13,626 nucleotides of DNA, from assembly GCA_002702385.1 (NCBI GenBank), contig NZZF01000012.1, positions 1 through 13,626 on the forward strand. The letters are read 5' to 3'. The DNA is from Flavobacteriaceae bacterium. Lineage in GTDB: Bacteria > Bacteroidota > Bacteroidia > Flavobacteriales > Flavobacteriaceae. The notes beneath the pieces are model-generated. The model was not told where the DNA came from and searched no databases. It saw only the letters and a program-made list of their open reading frames with translations. The translations under genes were made by a program, and so were the position numbers. Below, piece by piece: positions 1-6,451 of the stretch. Numbering within the stretch: position 1 is the first letter of the stretch; every line of letters starts with the position of its first letter.

Positions 1-945
1 TTTAATTGTAATTCTATTTTTGTATGTGCCAACTAATATCAAATCACCATTATCTAATCTAACATCAGTACGCATATCTCCTGATTTTAAAAAATCATAA
101 ACATCCACAGAACTAATGAGCTTATTATTTCTATACAATCTAATGTCCCTTAATGATGCATCTTCAGTAACTCCACCTGCAACATATAAAGCATTATATA
201 GTGTATTAAATGCACTAAAATTATAGGTGCCAGGCAATTGGACTTCGCCTGCTATATTTATTCTAATAGCTCTTGGGATACCAACAGAAATATTTATAGA
301 TGTTTTACCAGTAGAAATTCCAGTGTAGATATTCTTTAATCTACTTTTAAGTCTATTTTTTGCATCATTTAATTTCAAACCAGAAAGATTAACTGGTCCT
401 ATGTTCTCAAGTAATGCATCTCCCTCGGGACTTACTTCTACTTGATAGTATGCTTCAGATTCACCATAAATATCTATAAAAATTTTATCTCCTGGGCCTA
501 AAACATAATCTATTGGAGTAGGTAAATTCAAGTTTGACTGAAAACTTAAAAAACTTGTACCTCTAAATACATTGTAGCCAAAAACATCACTGTCAATTTC
601 TCTAAAAACTTCGATATCTTGCAACCATTGCTTTCTTAACCTTGTGTCTTCAAGAGGAGCAGTAGCAGTTTCTGCAATTCTATTAACATTTTTAGCTGAT
701 TTAAATCTTTTATCTAATTTATCTATTTCTTCAAGAGTGAAACCTTGCGATTGAGCTATTTTTAAAATATCGAACTCATTGTAACCCTGCGCACCAGCTC
801 TTCGAAGTAGAAGATCAATCTGAGGGTCAGTTAATTCTCTTAAATTTAAACTTGATATATCAGAAAAATCCTGACTATTAACACTGTTAACACTTAGTAT
901 TAAAACAATACAATATGATATTAAAATTGTTGTTTTTTTTATCAT
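1..945 (-). CDS. Wza-like polysaccharide export protein with SLBB domains (C-terminus beyond window)
   Basis: This reading frame starts at ATG 945-943 and stays open to the left edge, giving 315 residues without a stop. A hydrophobic signal peptide (about residues 5-24, ending near NSVNSQ) targets the envelope; I see no lipobox Cys. Residues about 144-207 match the poly_export domain (PF02563): DYVLGPGDKIFIDIYG, then a beta-rich stretch and helix. Residues about 218-308 form an SLBB-type domain (IAGEVQLPGTY ... AGGVTEDASLRDIRLYR). Family members form the outer-membrane or periplasmic channel for capsule or exopolysaccharide. Bacteroidota versions are usually several hundred residues longer with more SLBB repeats, so the rest should lie to the left. 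The N-terminal region (30-140) is charged and helical and precedes the export domain. It diverges from the gene at 1068. Family call is secure; the glycan exported is unknown. Confidence 0.88.
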   Translation of the reverse strand, partial: MIKKTTILISYCIVLILSVNSVNSQDFSDISSLNLRELTDPQIDLLLRRAGAQGYNEFDILKIAQSQGFTLEEIDKLDKRFKSAKNVNRIAETATAPLEDTRLRKQWLQDIEVFREIDSDVFGYNVFRGTSFLSFQSNLNLPTPIDYVLGPGDKIFIDIYGESEAYYQVEVSPEGDALLENIGPVNLSGLKLNDAKNRLKSRLKNIYTGISTGKTSINISVGIPRAIRINIAGEVQLPGTYNFSAFNTLYNALYVAGGVTEDASLRDIRLYRNNKLISSVDVYDFLKSGDMRTDVRLDNGDLILVGTYKNRITIK

Positions 946-1067
946 TTCTTAAAATTAGAGGGAAAACGAAGATAAATAAAATCTTCTAAATAGGAAGTCT
1001 CAGTTTAAAATAAGAAAATAATACTGTTTTTTTTTTAGATAAAATTCAATTATCAATAAATTGCAGA
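946..1067. promoter_or_regulatory. Divergent intergenic region with T10 tract; promoters not resolved
   Basis: This 122-base gap separates two divergent genes, so both should have promoters here. On the minus strand TATCTTCG (about 975-968) is one mismatch from the Bacteroidota -7 consensus TAnnTTTG and could serve the export gene. GAAGAT (968-973) and ATCTTC (981-986) form a short inverted repeat. A run of ten T residues lies at 1027-1036. No perfect -7/-33 pair is visible for the plus-strand gene. Neither start has a Shine-Dalgarno sequence. Confidence 0.35.
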
Positions 1068-1658
1068 ATGCTTAAAAAAATTACTCTAATTAATTTATTA
1101 ATTGGACTTATAGGTTTTGGACAAACTGAACTTAAATTCAATTTAGCAACTGCACCTTTATTAGTTCCAAATATTGGAATTGAAGTAAAACTTTCTGAAA
1201 AAATTGGTTATCAATTAGATACTAGTGCCTCTTTTTATAATGATATTGAAGGCTCTCCATTTCATATGACTCAAATTTTTAATGAATTTCGTTTTTATCC
1301 AAATAAAAATAAAAAAAGAGATTTCTTTATTGGTGCACATGTCGGTTATGGAATGTATAATATTCGACTTCCTAGGTGGATTGCTAATCTTTCAGGAAGT
1401 GAATTTAAGGAAGAAGGTAGTTACCAATATGGTAGAAATGCTTATTATGGTATTACAATTGGTAAAAAAATTCCCTTAAAAAATGAAAGATTTGGACTCG
1501 AAATTTTTATTGGTGGAGGTTCATCTCAATCAAATTATAAATATTATAACAAAGAAGAACAAAGAATTTTTGCAATCACTAATTTCAAAAGAAAATTTAA
1601 TAAAAGTGGGGAAGAATTGCCATATAGAGGAGGGTTAATGCTCATTTATAAACTATAA
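1068..1658 (+). CDS. DUF3575-like small outer-membrane beta-barrel protein, function unknown
   Basis: A 196-residue protein beginning with a short signal-like sequence (MLKKITLINLLIGLIGFGQT), with likely cleavage after about residue 18. The rest has alternating hydrophobic and polar residues typical of beta strands and ends in an aromatic/basic strand (GGLMLIYKL), as expected of a small outer-membrane barrel. The pattern of an early N-x-x-x-x-P-x-L-V-P-N-I-G-I-E segment (residues about 25-39), an FNEFRFYP strand (about 71-78) and FFIGAHVGYGMYNI (about 86-99) resembles DUF3575, a Bacteroidota family often found beside surface-structure genes. This is a resemblance from memory of the family, not a search. 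It is first in a plus-strand series leading into the 2H protein (20 bases on) and the rhamnose operon. No catalytic residues are apparent. Confidence 0.6.
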   Translation: MLKKITLINLLIGLIGFGQTELKFNLATAPLLVPNIGIEVKLSEKIGYQLDTSASFYNDIEGSPFHMTQIFNEFRFYPNKNKKRDFFIGAHVGYGMYNIRLPRWIANLSGSEFKEEGSYQYGRNAYYGITIGKKIPLKNERFGLEIFIGGGSSQSNYKYYNKEEQRIFAITNFKRKFNKSGEELPYRGGLMLIYKL

Positions 1659-1678
1659 TTTATTACTAACAATCTATT

Positions 1679-2200
1679 TTGAATTATAAAATAAAAGAAG
1701 GTTATTGGATTTGGGGTAAATTTGATAAAAAATCTACTATAATTCTTAATAAAATTTATGCTGAAGTAAATCATAATCTGTTAGGGCCTAAATTTGATAT
1801 ACATTTAACAATATCAGGCCCAGTTCCAAATCCATATACAAATAAAAATGCTCTTGATTTATTTAATCAGATTGGATTGACTATCAATTCAATAGATTTA
1901 ATTCCTAAAAAATATTGTTATACTGAAAAATTTTTTGAGTCATTATTCATAGAAATTAACTTAGATAAAAAATTAAAGGATTTTAAATATAATATTGATA
2001 AAAAATTCAATGTTGAAAAAAAATTTTTTAACCCTCATATTAGTTTATATTATGGTAAAAAATCATCAAACGTAAAAAAGAATGTTATTTCAAAACTTTC
2101 TAAACTTCCAGCAAAATTAAAATTGGTTAAACTTTGCTATGTTCATATTGATAAAAAAATAAATAATTGGATTGTTATTAATGATGTTTATTTAAAATGA
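1679..2200 (+). CDS. 2H phosphoesterase superfamily protein (LigT/CPDase-like)
   Basis: A 173-residue protein carrying the two H-x-T/S signatures that define the 2H phosphoesterases: H42-L-T44 (in IHLTISG) and H120-I-S122 (in NPHISLYYG), 78 residues apart. In this superfamily the two histidines act on 2',3'-cyclic phosphates or related RNA or nucleotide phosphodiester bonds. The substrate here is unknown. No signal peptide, so cytoplasmic. It has no ATG near its start: an in-frame stop (1667-1669) is followed by ATT 1676 and TTG 1679, and TTG is chosen because the first beta strand (EGYWIWGKF) begins eight residues later. It is one of the most AT-rich and Lys/Asn-rich genes of the window. It lies 20 bases after the DUF3575-like gene and 44 bases before rfbA, and may be cotranscribed with them; a role in glycan synthesis is not evident. 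Confidence 0.72.
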   Translation: MNYKIKEGYWIWGKFDKKSTIILNKIYAEVNHNLLGPKFDIHLTISGPVPNPYTNKNALDLFNQIGLTINSIDLIPKKYCYTEKFFESLFIEINLDKKLKDFKYNIDKKFNVEKKFFNPHISLYYGKKSSNVKKNVISKLSKLPAKLKLVKLCYVHIDKKINNWIVINDVYLK

Positions 2201-2244
2201 ATATTTAAATTGTTTTAATAAAATATTAGTATTTTAACTCAGAA

Positions 2245-3123
2245 ATGAAGGGAATAATCTTAGCTGGTGGTAGTGGGACTAGACTTTATCCATTAACAAA
2301 AGGTCAATCTAAACAATTACTTGCTATACATGACAAGCCAATGATATATTACCCATTGTCAGTTTTAATGTTAGCTGGGATAAAAGATGTATTAATTATA
2401 TCAACACCTGAAGATTTACCAAATTTTAAAAGGCTATTGTGTGATGGTTCAAAAATTGGTATGAATTTTTTTTATGAAAAACAAGAACAACCCAATGGAA
2501 TTGCTGAAGCATTTATAATCGGTAAAGATTTTATTGGAAATGATTCTGTTTGTTTAATTCTTGGTGATAATATTTTTTATGGAAGTGGTTTTACAAAAAT
2601 TTTAAAAAATTCAGTAAAACATGTTGAAAAAAACCAGAAAGCAAAAGTATTTGGATATTATGTAAATAATCCTTCAAGATATGGTGTTGTTAAAAATGAT
2701 AGATATGGTAATGTACTTAGTCTTGAGGAAAAACCAAAAAATCCAAAAAGTAATTATGCTGTGGTTGGATTGTATTTTTATCCAAATAATGTAGTTGATA
2801 TTTCTAAACATATACAACCAAGCGAAAGAGGAGAACTAGAAATTACATCTGTAAATAATTCATATTTAAAAGAAAAAAAATTAAAAGTTGAGTTACTTGA
2901 TAAAAATTTTACTTGGCTTGATTCAGGTACACATGAGTCTATGCTTGAAGCATCAAATTATATACATACGATAGAGAAAAGAACTGGTCTTAAAATTGCT
3001 TGTGTTGAAGAAATAGCATATAAATTAGGTTATATAAATAAATTTAAATTTGAAAAACTTATTGATTCAATTGGAGAAAATCAGTATGGTGAATACCTTA
3101 AAAAAATTATAAATGGAGTTTGA
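2245..3123 (+). CDS. rfbA: Glucose-1-phosphate thymidylyltransferase
   Basis: First enzyme of dTDP-L-rhamnose synthesis: glucose-1-phosphate + dTTP gives dTDP-glucose + PPi. At 292 residues it has the usual length. The nucleotide-binding signature is near the N-terminus (LAGGSGTRLYPLT, residues 6-18), followed by KQLLAIHDKPMIYYPL (23-38), the metal-binding Asp in LGDNIFYG (D108), EEKPKNPKS (161-169), RGELEITSVN (195-204) and WLDSGTHESM (D226). These are characteristic of RmlA rather than of UDP-glucose or CDP-glucose pyrophosphorylases. Cytoplasmic. Starts at ATG with no Shine-Dalgarno. Its last 11 bases overlap the start of rfbC, suggesting translational coupling. It opens a complete four-gene operon A-C-D-B. 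Confidence 0.96.
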   Translation: MKGIILAGGSGTRLYPLTKGQSKQLLAIHDKPMIYYPLSVLMLAGIKDVLIISTPEDLPNFKRLLCDGSKIGMNFFYEKQEQPNGIAEAFIIGKDFIGNDSVCLILGDNIFYGSGFTKILKNSVKHVEKNQKAKVFGYYVNNPSRYGVVKNDRYGNVLSLEEKPKNPKSNYAVVGLYFYPNNVVDISKHIQPSERGELEITSVNNSYLKEKKLKVELLDKNFTWLDSGTHESMLEASNYIHTIEKRTGLKIACVEEIAYKLGYINKFKFEKLIDSIGENQYGEYLKKIINGV

Positions 3124-3667
3124 AAAAGTTGAGATTGAAGGACTGATTTTGTGTAAACCTAAATTAATTTATGATAATCGCGGGTTTTTTTCTGAAGTTT
3201 TTAGAAAAGATTTACTTGAAAAAATTACTGGAAAAAAATTAAACTTTTGTCAATCTAATACTTCGGAATCAACATATGGAACAATCAGAGGATTACATTT
3301 TCAAATATTTCCATCAAGCCAATCAAAGCTAGTATCAGTTTCAAAAGGAGAAATATTAGATATTGCTCTTGATATAAGAAAAAACTCTAATACTTATGGT
3401 AAGTATTATTCTGTAATTCTTAATGACAATAATAACTTTCAATTATATATTCCTCGAGGATTTGCTCATGGATTTTCTGTGCTAAGTAAAGAAGCTAGAG
3501 TACATTATCAAGTAGATAATTACTATGATAAACAAAATGAATTAGGTATTAATCCATTGGATAATGATCTTGCGATAGATTGGAAAATCAGTAAAGAAAA
3601 ATATCATATTTCAAGGAAAGATTTAACACACCCTGATTTAAAAAATATTAAGATTTTTAAGTTTTGA
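3113..3667 (+). CDS. rfbC: dTDP-4-dehydrorhamnose 3,5-epimerase
   Basis: Third step of the rhamnose pathway: epimerises dTDP-4-keto-6-deoxyglucose at C3 and C5. The 184-residue cupin protein has the family landmarks YDNRGFFSEVF (20-30), catalytic His62 in TIRGLHFQ, KLVSVSKGEILDIALDIRKNS (72-92), the IPRGFAHGFSVLS strand pair (113-125) and the candidate acid Tyr132 (matching Tyr133 of the Salmonella enzyme). One slightly unusual point is the HYQVDNYY sequence where most members have YK. The start ATG lies inside the end of rfbA (11-base overlap) and the TGA stop overlaps the TTG start of rfbD, so the three genes are probably translationally coupled. Cytoplasmic. Confidence 0.95.
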   Translation: MEFEKVEIEGLILCKPKLIYDNRGFFSEVFRKDLLEKITGKKLNFCQSNTSESTYGTIRGLHFQIFPSSQSKLVSVSKGEILDIALDIRKNSNTYGKYYSVILNDNNNFQLYIPRGFAHGFSVLSKEARVHYQVDNYYDKQNELGINPLDNDLAIDWKISKEKYHISRKDLTHPDLKNIKIFKF

Positions 3668-4524
3668 GATTACTTATTACAGGCTCTAAGGGTCAACTTG
3701 GCCAAGAATTTTACCGAATTAAAAGTTTATCAAAACATAAATTTTTATTTACCGATTATAATCATTTTAATATATGTTCTATTGACAGTATTAATTCATA
3801 CATGAGTGATAAAAAAGTTGATTGCATAATAAATTGTGCTGCTTACACAGATGTAAGAAAAGCTGAAGTTGAAAGAGAAAAAGCGTTTGATGTTAACTCA
3901 AACGGTGTAAAAAATCTAGTAGCTTATTGTGAAGAAAATAATATGAAACTAATACATTTCTCTACTGATTATGTGTATAATGGAGATACAATAAATCCAA
4001 TAAATGAGGAAGAATTTGTTGATCCTCAAAACTATTATGGTTTTTCAAAAAGAGAGGGTGAAAAACATATTGAAAATTCTAAAAGTGAATCAATAGTCAT
4101 TAGAACTTCATGGCTTTACTCAAAATATGGTAATAACTTTGTAAATACAATTATTAATAAATCCAAAACAGAAGAGAATTTAAAAGTAATAAATGATCAA
4201 TTTGGATGTCCAACTTATGCAAAAGATCTTGCAATAGCTGTAATGCAAATCTTAGATAGTAAGGGTCGAATAGACAGAAAATCTAAAATTTTTAATTTTT
4301 CGAATGAAGGATCAACAACCTGGTTTAATTTTGCACAAAAAATTATGATAATTTATGGTTCCAATATTAAAATTGAACCAGTAGAATCGGAATATTTTAA
4401 AGATGACGTTAAAAGACCTAAATTTACAAATACAAGCAAATCAAAAATTTCTCAATTTTTCAATTTAAAAATTAATGAATGGGAAATATCTTTAAACCAT
4501 TACATAAAAAAGGATTTAAAATGA
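3664..4524 (+). CDS. rfbD: dTDP-4-dehydrorhamnose reductase
   Basis: Last step of the pathway: NAD(P)H-dependent reduction of dTDP-4-keto-L-rhamnose to dTDP-L-rhamnose. The 286-residue extended short-chain dehydrogenase has the Rossmann glycine motif GSKGQLG (7-13), the INCAAYTDV segment (57-64), HFSTDYVYNG (98-107) and the catalytic Y125-x-x-x-K129 in YGFSK, then RTSWLYSKYGNNFV. The start codon is TTG: an in-frame stop at 3658-3660 lies just upstream and there is no ATG before the Rossmann strand, so TTG 3664 is forced. It overlaps the TGA of rfbC, and its own TGA overlaps the ATG of rfbB. The short C-terminus is normal for the family. Confidence 0.94.
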   Translation: MRLLITGSKGQLGQEFYRIKSLSKHKFLFTDYNHFNICSIDSINSYMSDKKVDCIINCAAYTDVRKAEVEREKAFDVNSNGVKNLVAYCEENNMKLIHFSTDYVYNGDTINPINEEEFVDPQNYYGFSKREGEKHIENSKSESIVIRTSWLYSKYGNNFVNTIINKSKTEENLKVINDQFGCPTYAKDLAIAVMQILDSKGRIDRKSKIFNFSNEGSTTWFNFAQKIMIIYGSNIKIEPVESEYFKDDVKRPKFTNTSKSKISQFFNLKINEWEISLNHYIKKDLK

Positions 4525-5498
4525 AAAATATTTTAATTACTGGTGGAGCGGGCTTTATTGGATCTCATTTGGTTAAACATTTTGTTAAAAAATACCCTAA
4601 TTACCACATTTTTAACGTAGATAAATTAACCTATGCAAGTAATATTAAATTTTTAAATGAAATTGAAAATGAAAATAATTATACCTTTTTTAAGCTAGAT
4701 ATATGTGATTTAAATTCTATTTTAGAATTTTTTAATGAAAAGAACATTACCCATGTAATACACCTTGCTGCAGAATCTCATGTAGATAAATCAATTGAAA
4801 GTTCAATAGTATTTGGAAAATCAAATGTTTTAGGAACATTAAACTTGTTAGAAGCTGCTAAAAATAATTGGAAATCAAATGAAGAAAAATTATTCTACCA
4901 TATTTCAACTGATGAGGTTTTTGGAACTCTAGGTGAAAAAGGAAAGTTTAGTGAAGAATCAAAATATGATCCACATTCACCATACTCTGCATCAAAGGCA
5001 GCTTCTGATCACTTTGTTAGAGCCTTTCATGACACATACAAATTACCTACAATTATCTCCAATTGTTCGAACAATTATGGACCAAATCAAAATAAAGAAA
5101 AACTTATTCCAACCATCATTCATAATTTAATAACAAATACAGAGATACCTATTTATGGTGATGGAAAAAATATTAGAGATTGGTTATTTGTTCAAGATCA
5201 TGTTGATGCAATTGATCTCTTATTTCATAAGGGAAAGATTGGAGAAACATACTGTATTGGTGGTGAGAATGAACTTAGTAATATTGAGCTAACAAAAAAA
5301 ATAATTTCTATATATAGTTCTATTACTGGAATAGACAATATCAAATTAAATAAATTGATTAAATACGTTAAAGATAGACTTGGTCACGATAAAAGATATG
5401 CTATTGATATTACGAAGATTAAAAATGAATTTAACTGGATACCAAAAACAAATTTAGAAAAAGGTCTTAGTGATACTATTAAGTATTATTTAAATTAA
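4521..5498 (+). CDS. rfbB: dTDP-glucose 4,6-dehydratase
   Basis: Second step of the pathway: NAD-dependent conversion of dTDP-glucose to dTDP-4-keto-6-deoxyglucose. Using ATG 4521 the protein is 325 residues, starting MKNILITGGAGFIGSHL with the Rossmann motif at once. It shows HLAAESHVDKSI (81-92), catalytic Thr130-Asp131-Glu132 in STDEVFG, Y155-x-x-x-K159 in YSASK, and SNNYGPNQ (183-190). The frame is open 42 bases further up to ATG 4479, but the extra 14 residues are not family-like and would overlap rfbD by 46 bases; ATG 4521 gives the classic ATGA stop-start overlap with rfbD. The stop codon overlaps that of convergent metF by three bases. Last gene of the rhamnose operon. Confidence 0.94.
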   Translation: MKNILITGGAGFIGSHLVKHFVKKYPNYHIFNVDKLTYASNIKFLNEIENENNYTFFKLDICDLNSILEFFNEKNITHVIHLAAESHVDKSIESSIVFGKSNVLGTLNLLEAAKNNWKSNEEKLFYHISTDEVFGTLGEKGKFSEESKYDPHSPYSASKAASDHFVRAFHDTYKLPTIISNCSNNYGPNQNKEKLIPTIIHNLITNTEIPIYGDGKNIRDWLFVQDHVDAIDLLFHKGKIGETYCIGGENELSNIELTKKIISIYSSITGIDNIKLNKLIKYVKDRLGHDKRYAIDITKIKNEFNWIPKTNLEKGLSDTIKYYLN

Positions 5499-6448
5499 AA
5501 AATAGCTTCAGCAACTTTTTTAATATTTGATGATCTTCCCATCGAATAATAATGTAAAAATGGAACATTTTTACTTTTTAGCTCCTTACTTTGTTCTATA
5601 CACCATTCAATACCAACCTGCCTTACTTGGGAATTATCCTTACACTTAATAATTTCTTTTATAAGGGGTTCGGGAAGGTCACAGTGAAATCTATGAGGTA
5701 TTAAATTAAGTTGTTTTAATGTTGATATTGGTTTTAAACCAGGAATAATTGGAACGTTAATTCCTTTTTTCTTACATAAATCAACAAATTCAAAATATTT
5801 TTTATTATCAAAAAACATTTGAGTTATGATGTAATCTGCTCCTAGCTTTATCTTTTCTTTTAGAAAATGAAGGTCACTTTTCATACTAGGTGCTTCCATA
5901 TGTTTTTCAGGATAACCAGCAACTCCAATACAAAAATTTGTTTTTGTAGCTACCTCTAAGTCTTCCAAATAAACTCCTTTATTCAGGTTTGTTATCTGAT
6001 TTACTAGCTCAGAAGCGTATTTATGACCATCATTATGAGGTGTAAAATAAGTCTCTGATTTAATTGCATCACCTCTTAAAGCAACTACATTATCAATCCC
6101 CAAAAAATCAAGGTCAATTAAAAAATTCTCGGTTACTTCCCTTGAAAACCCACCGCAAAGAATATGCGGGACCGCATCAACATTATACTTGTTCTGAAGG
6201 GCAGCACAAATACCAACTGTTCCAGGTCTCTTTCTAACTATCTTCTTTTCCAATAGACCATTTTCTTTTTCATTAAACATATACTCCTCTCTATGATAAG
6301 TAACATCAATGAAAGGTGGATTAAATTCCATTAAAGGGTCTACATTGTCAAAAATAGAATTAATATGATATCCTTTTACAGGAGGTAAAATTTCAAATGT
6401 AAATTGAGTTTCACCTTTGGAATTTTTAATGTGATCTATTACTTTCAT
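5495..6448 (-). CDS. metF: 5,10-methylenetetrahydrofolate reductase
   Basis: Flavoprotein that reduces 5,10-methylene-THF to 5-methyl-THF, the methyl donor used by MetH. The 317-residue single-domain protein is the normal bacterial length. It has the catalytic Glu19 in FTFEILPP, the early DVTYHREEY segment typical of Bacteroidota members (Enterobacteria have a different sequence there), GICAALQ followed by PHILCGGF, the FAD-site region DFLGIDNVVALRGDA, GVAGYPEKH, DYIITQMFFDN and PIIPGLKP. It starts three bases after the stop of the second metH gene, so it is the third gene of the metH operon and should share the SAM-II riboswitch control upstream. Its stop lies within the end of convergent rfbB. 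Confidence 0.95.
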   Translation of the reverse strand: MKVIDHIKNSKGETQFTFEILPPVKGYHINSIFDNVDPLMEFNPPFIDVTYHREEYMFNEKENGLLEKKIVRKRPGTVGICAALQNKYNVDAVPHILCGGFSREVTENFLIDLDFLGIDNVVALRGDAIKSETYFTPHNDGHKYASELVNQITNLNKGVYLEDLEVATKTNFCIGVAGYPEKHMEAPSMKSDLHFLKEKIKLGADYIITQMFFDNKKYFEFVDLCKKKGINVPIIPGLKPISTLKQLNLIPHRFHCDLPEPLIKEIIKCKDNSQVRQVGIEWCIEQSKELKSKNVPFLHYYSMGRSSNIKKVAEAIF

Positions 6449-6451
6449 AAA

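Noticed and set aside
4479..4520. A longer rfbB beginning at ATG 4479
   Set aside because: The added 14 residues precede the Rossmann strand, are not family-like and would overlap rfbD by 46 bases.
5473..5486. ATACT/AGTAT hairpin as a bidirectional terminator between rfbB and metF
   Set aside because: Only five A/T-rich pairs, inside rfbB coding sequence and not followed by a clear T run on the plus strand.
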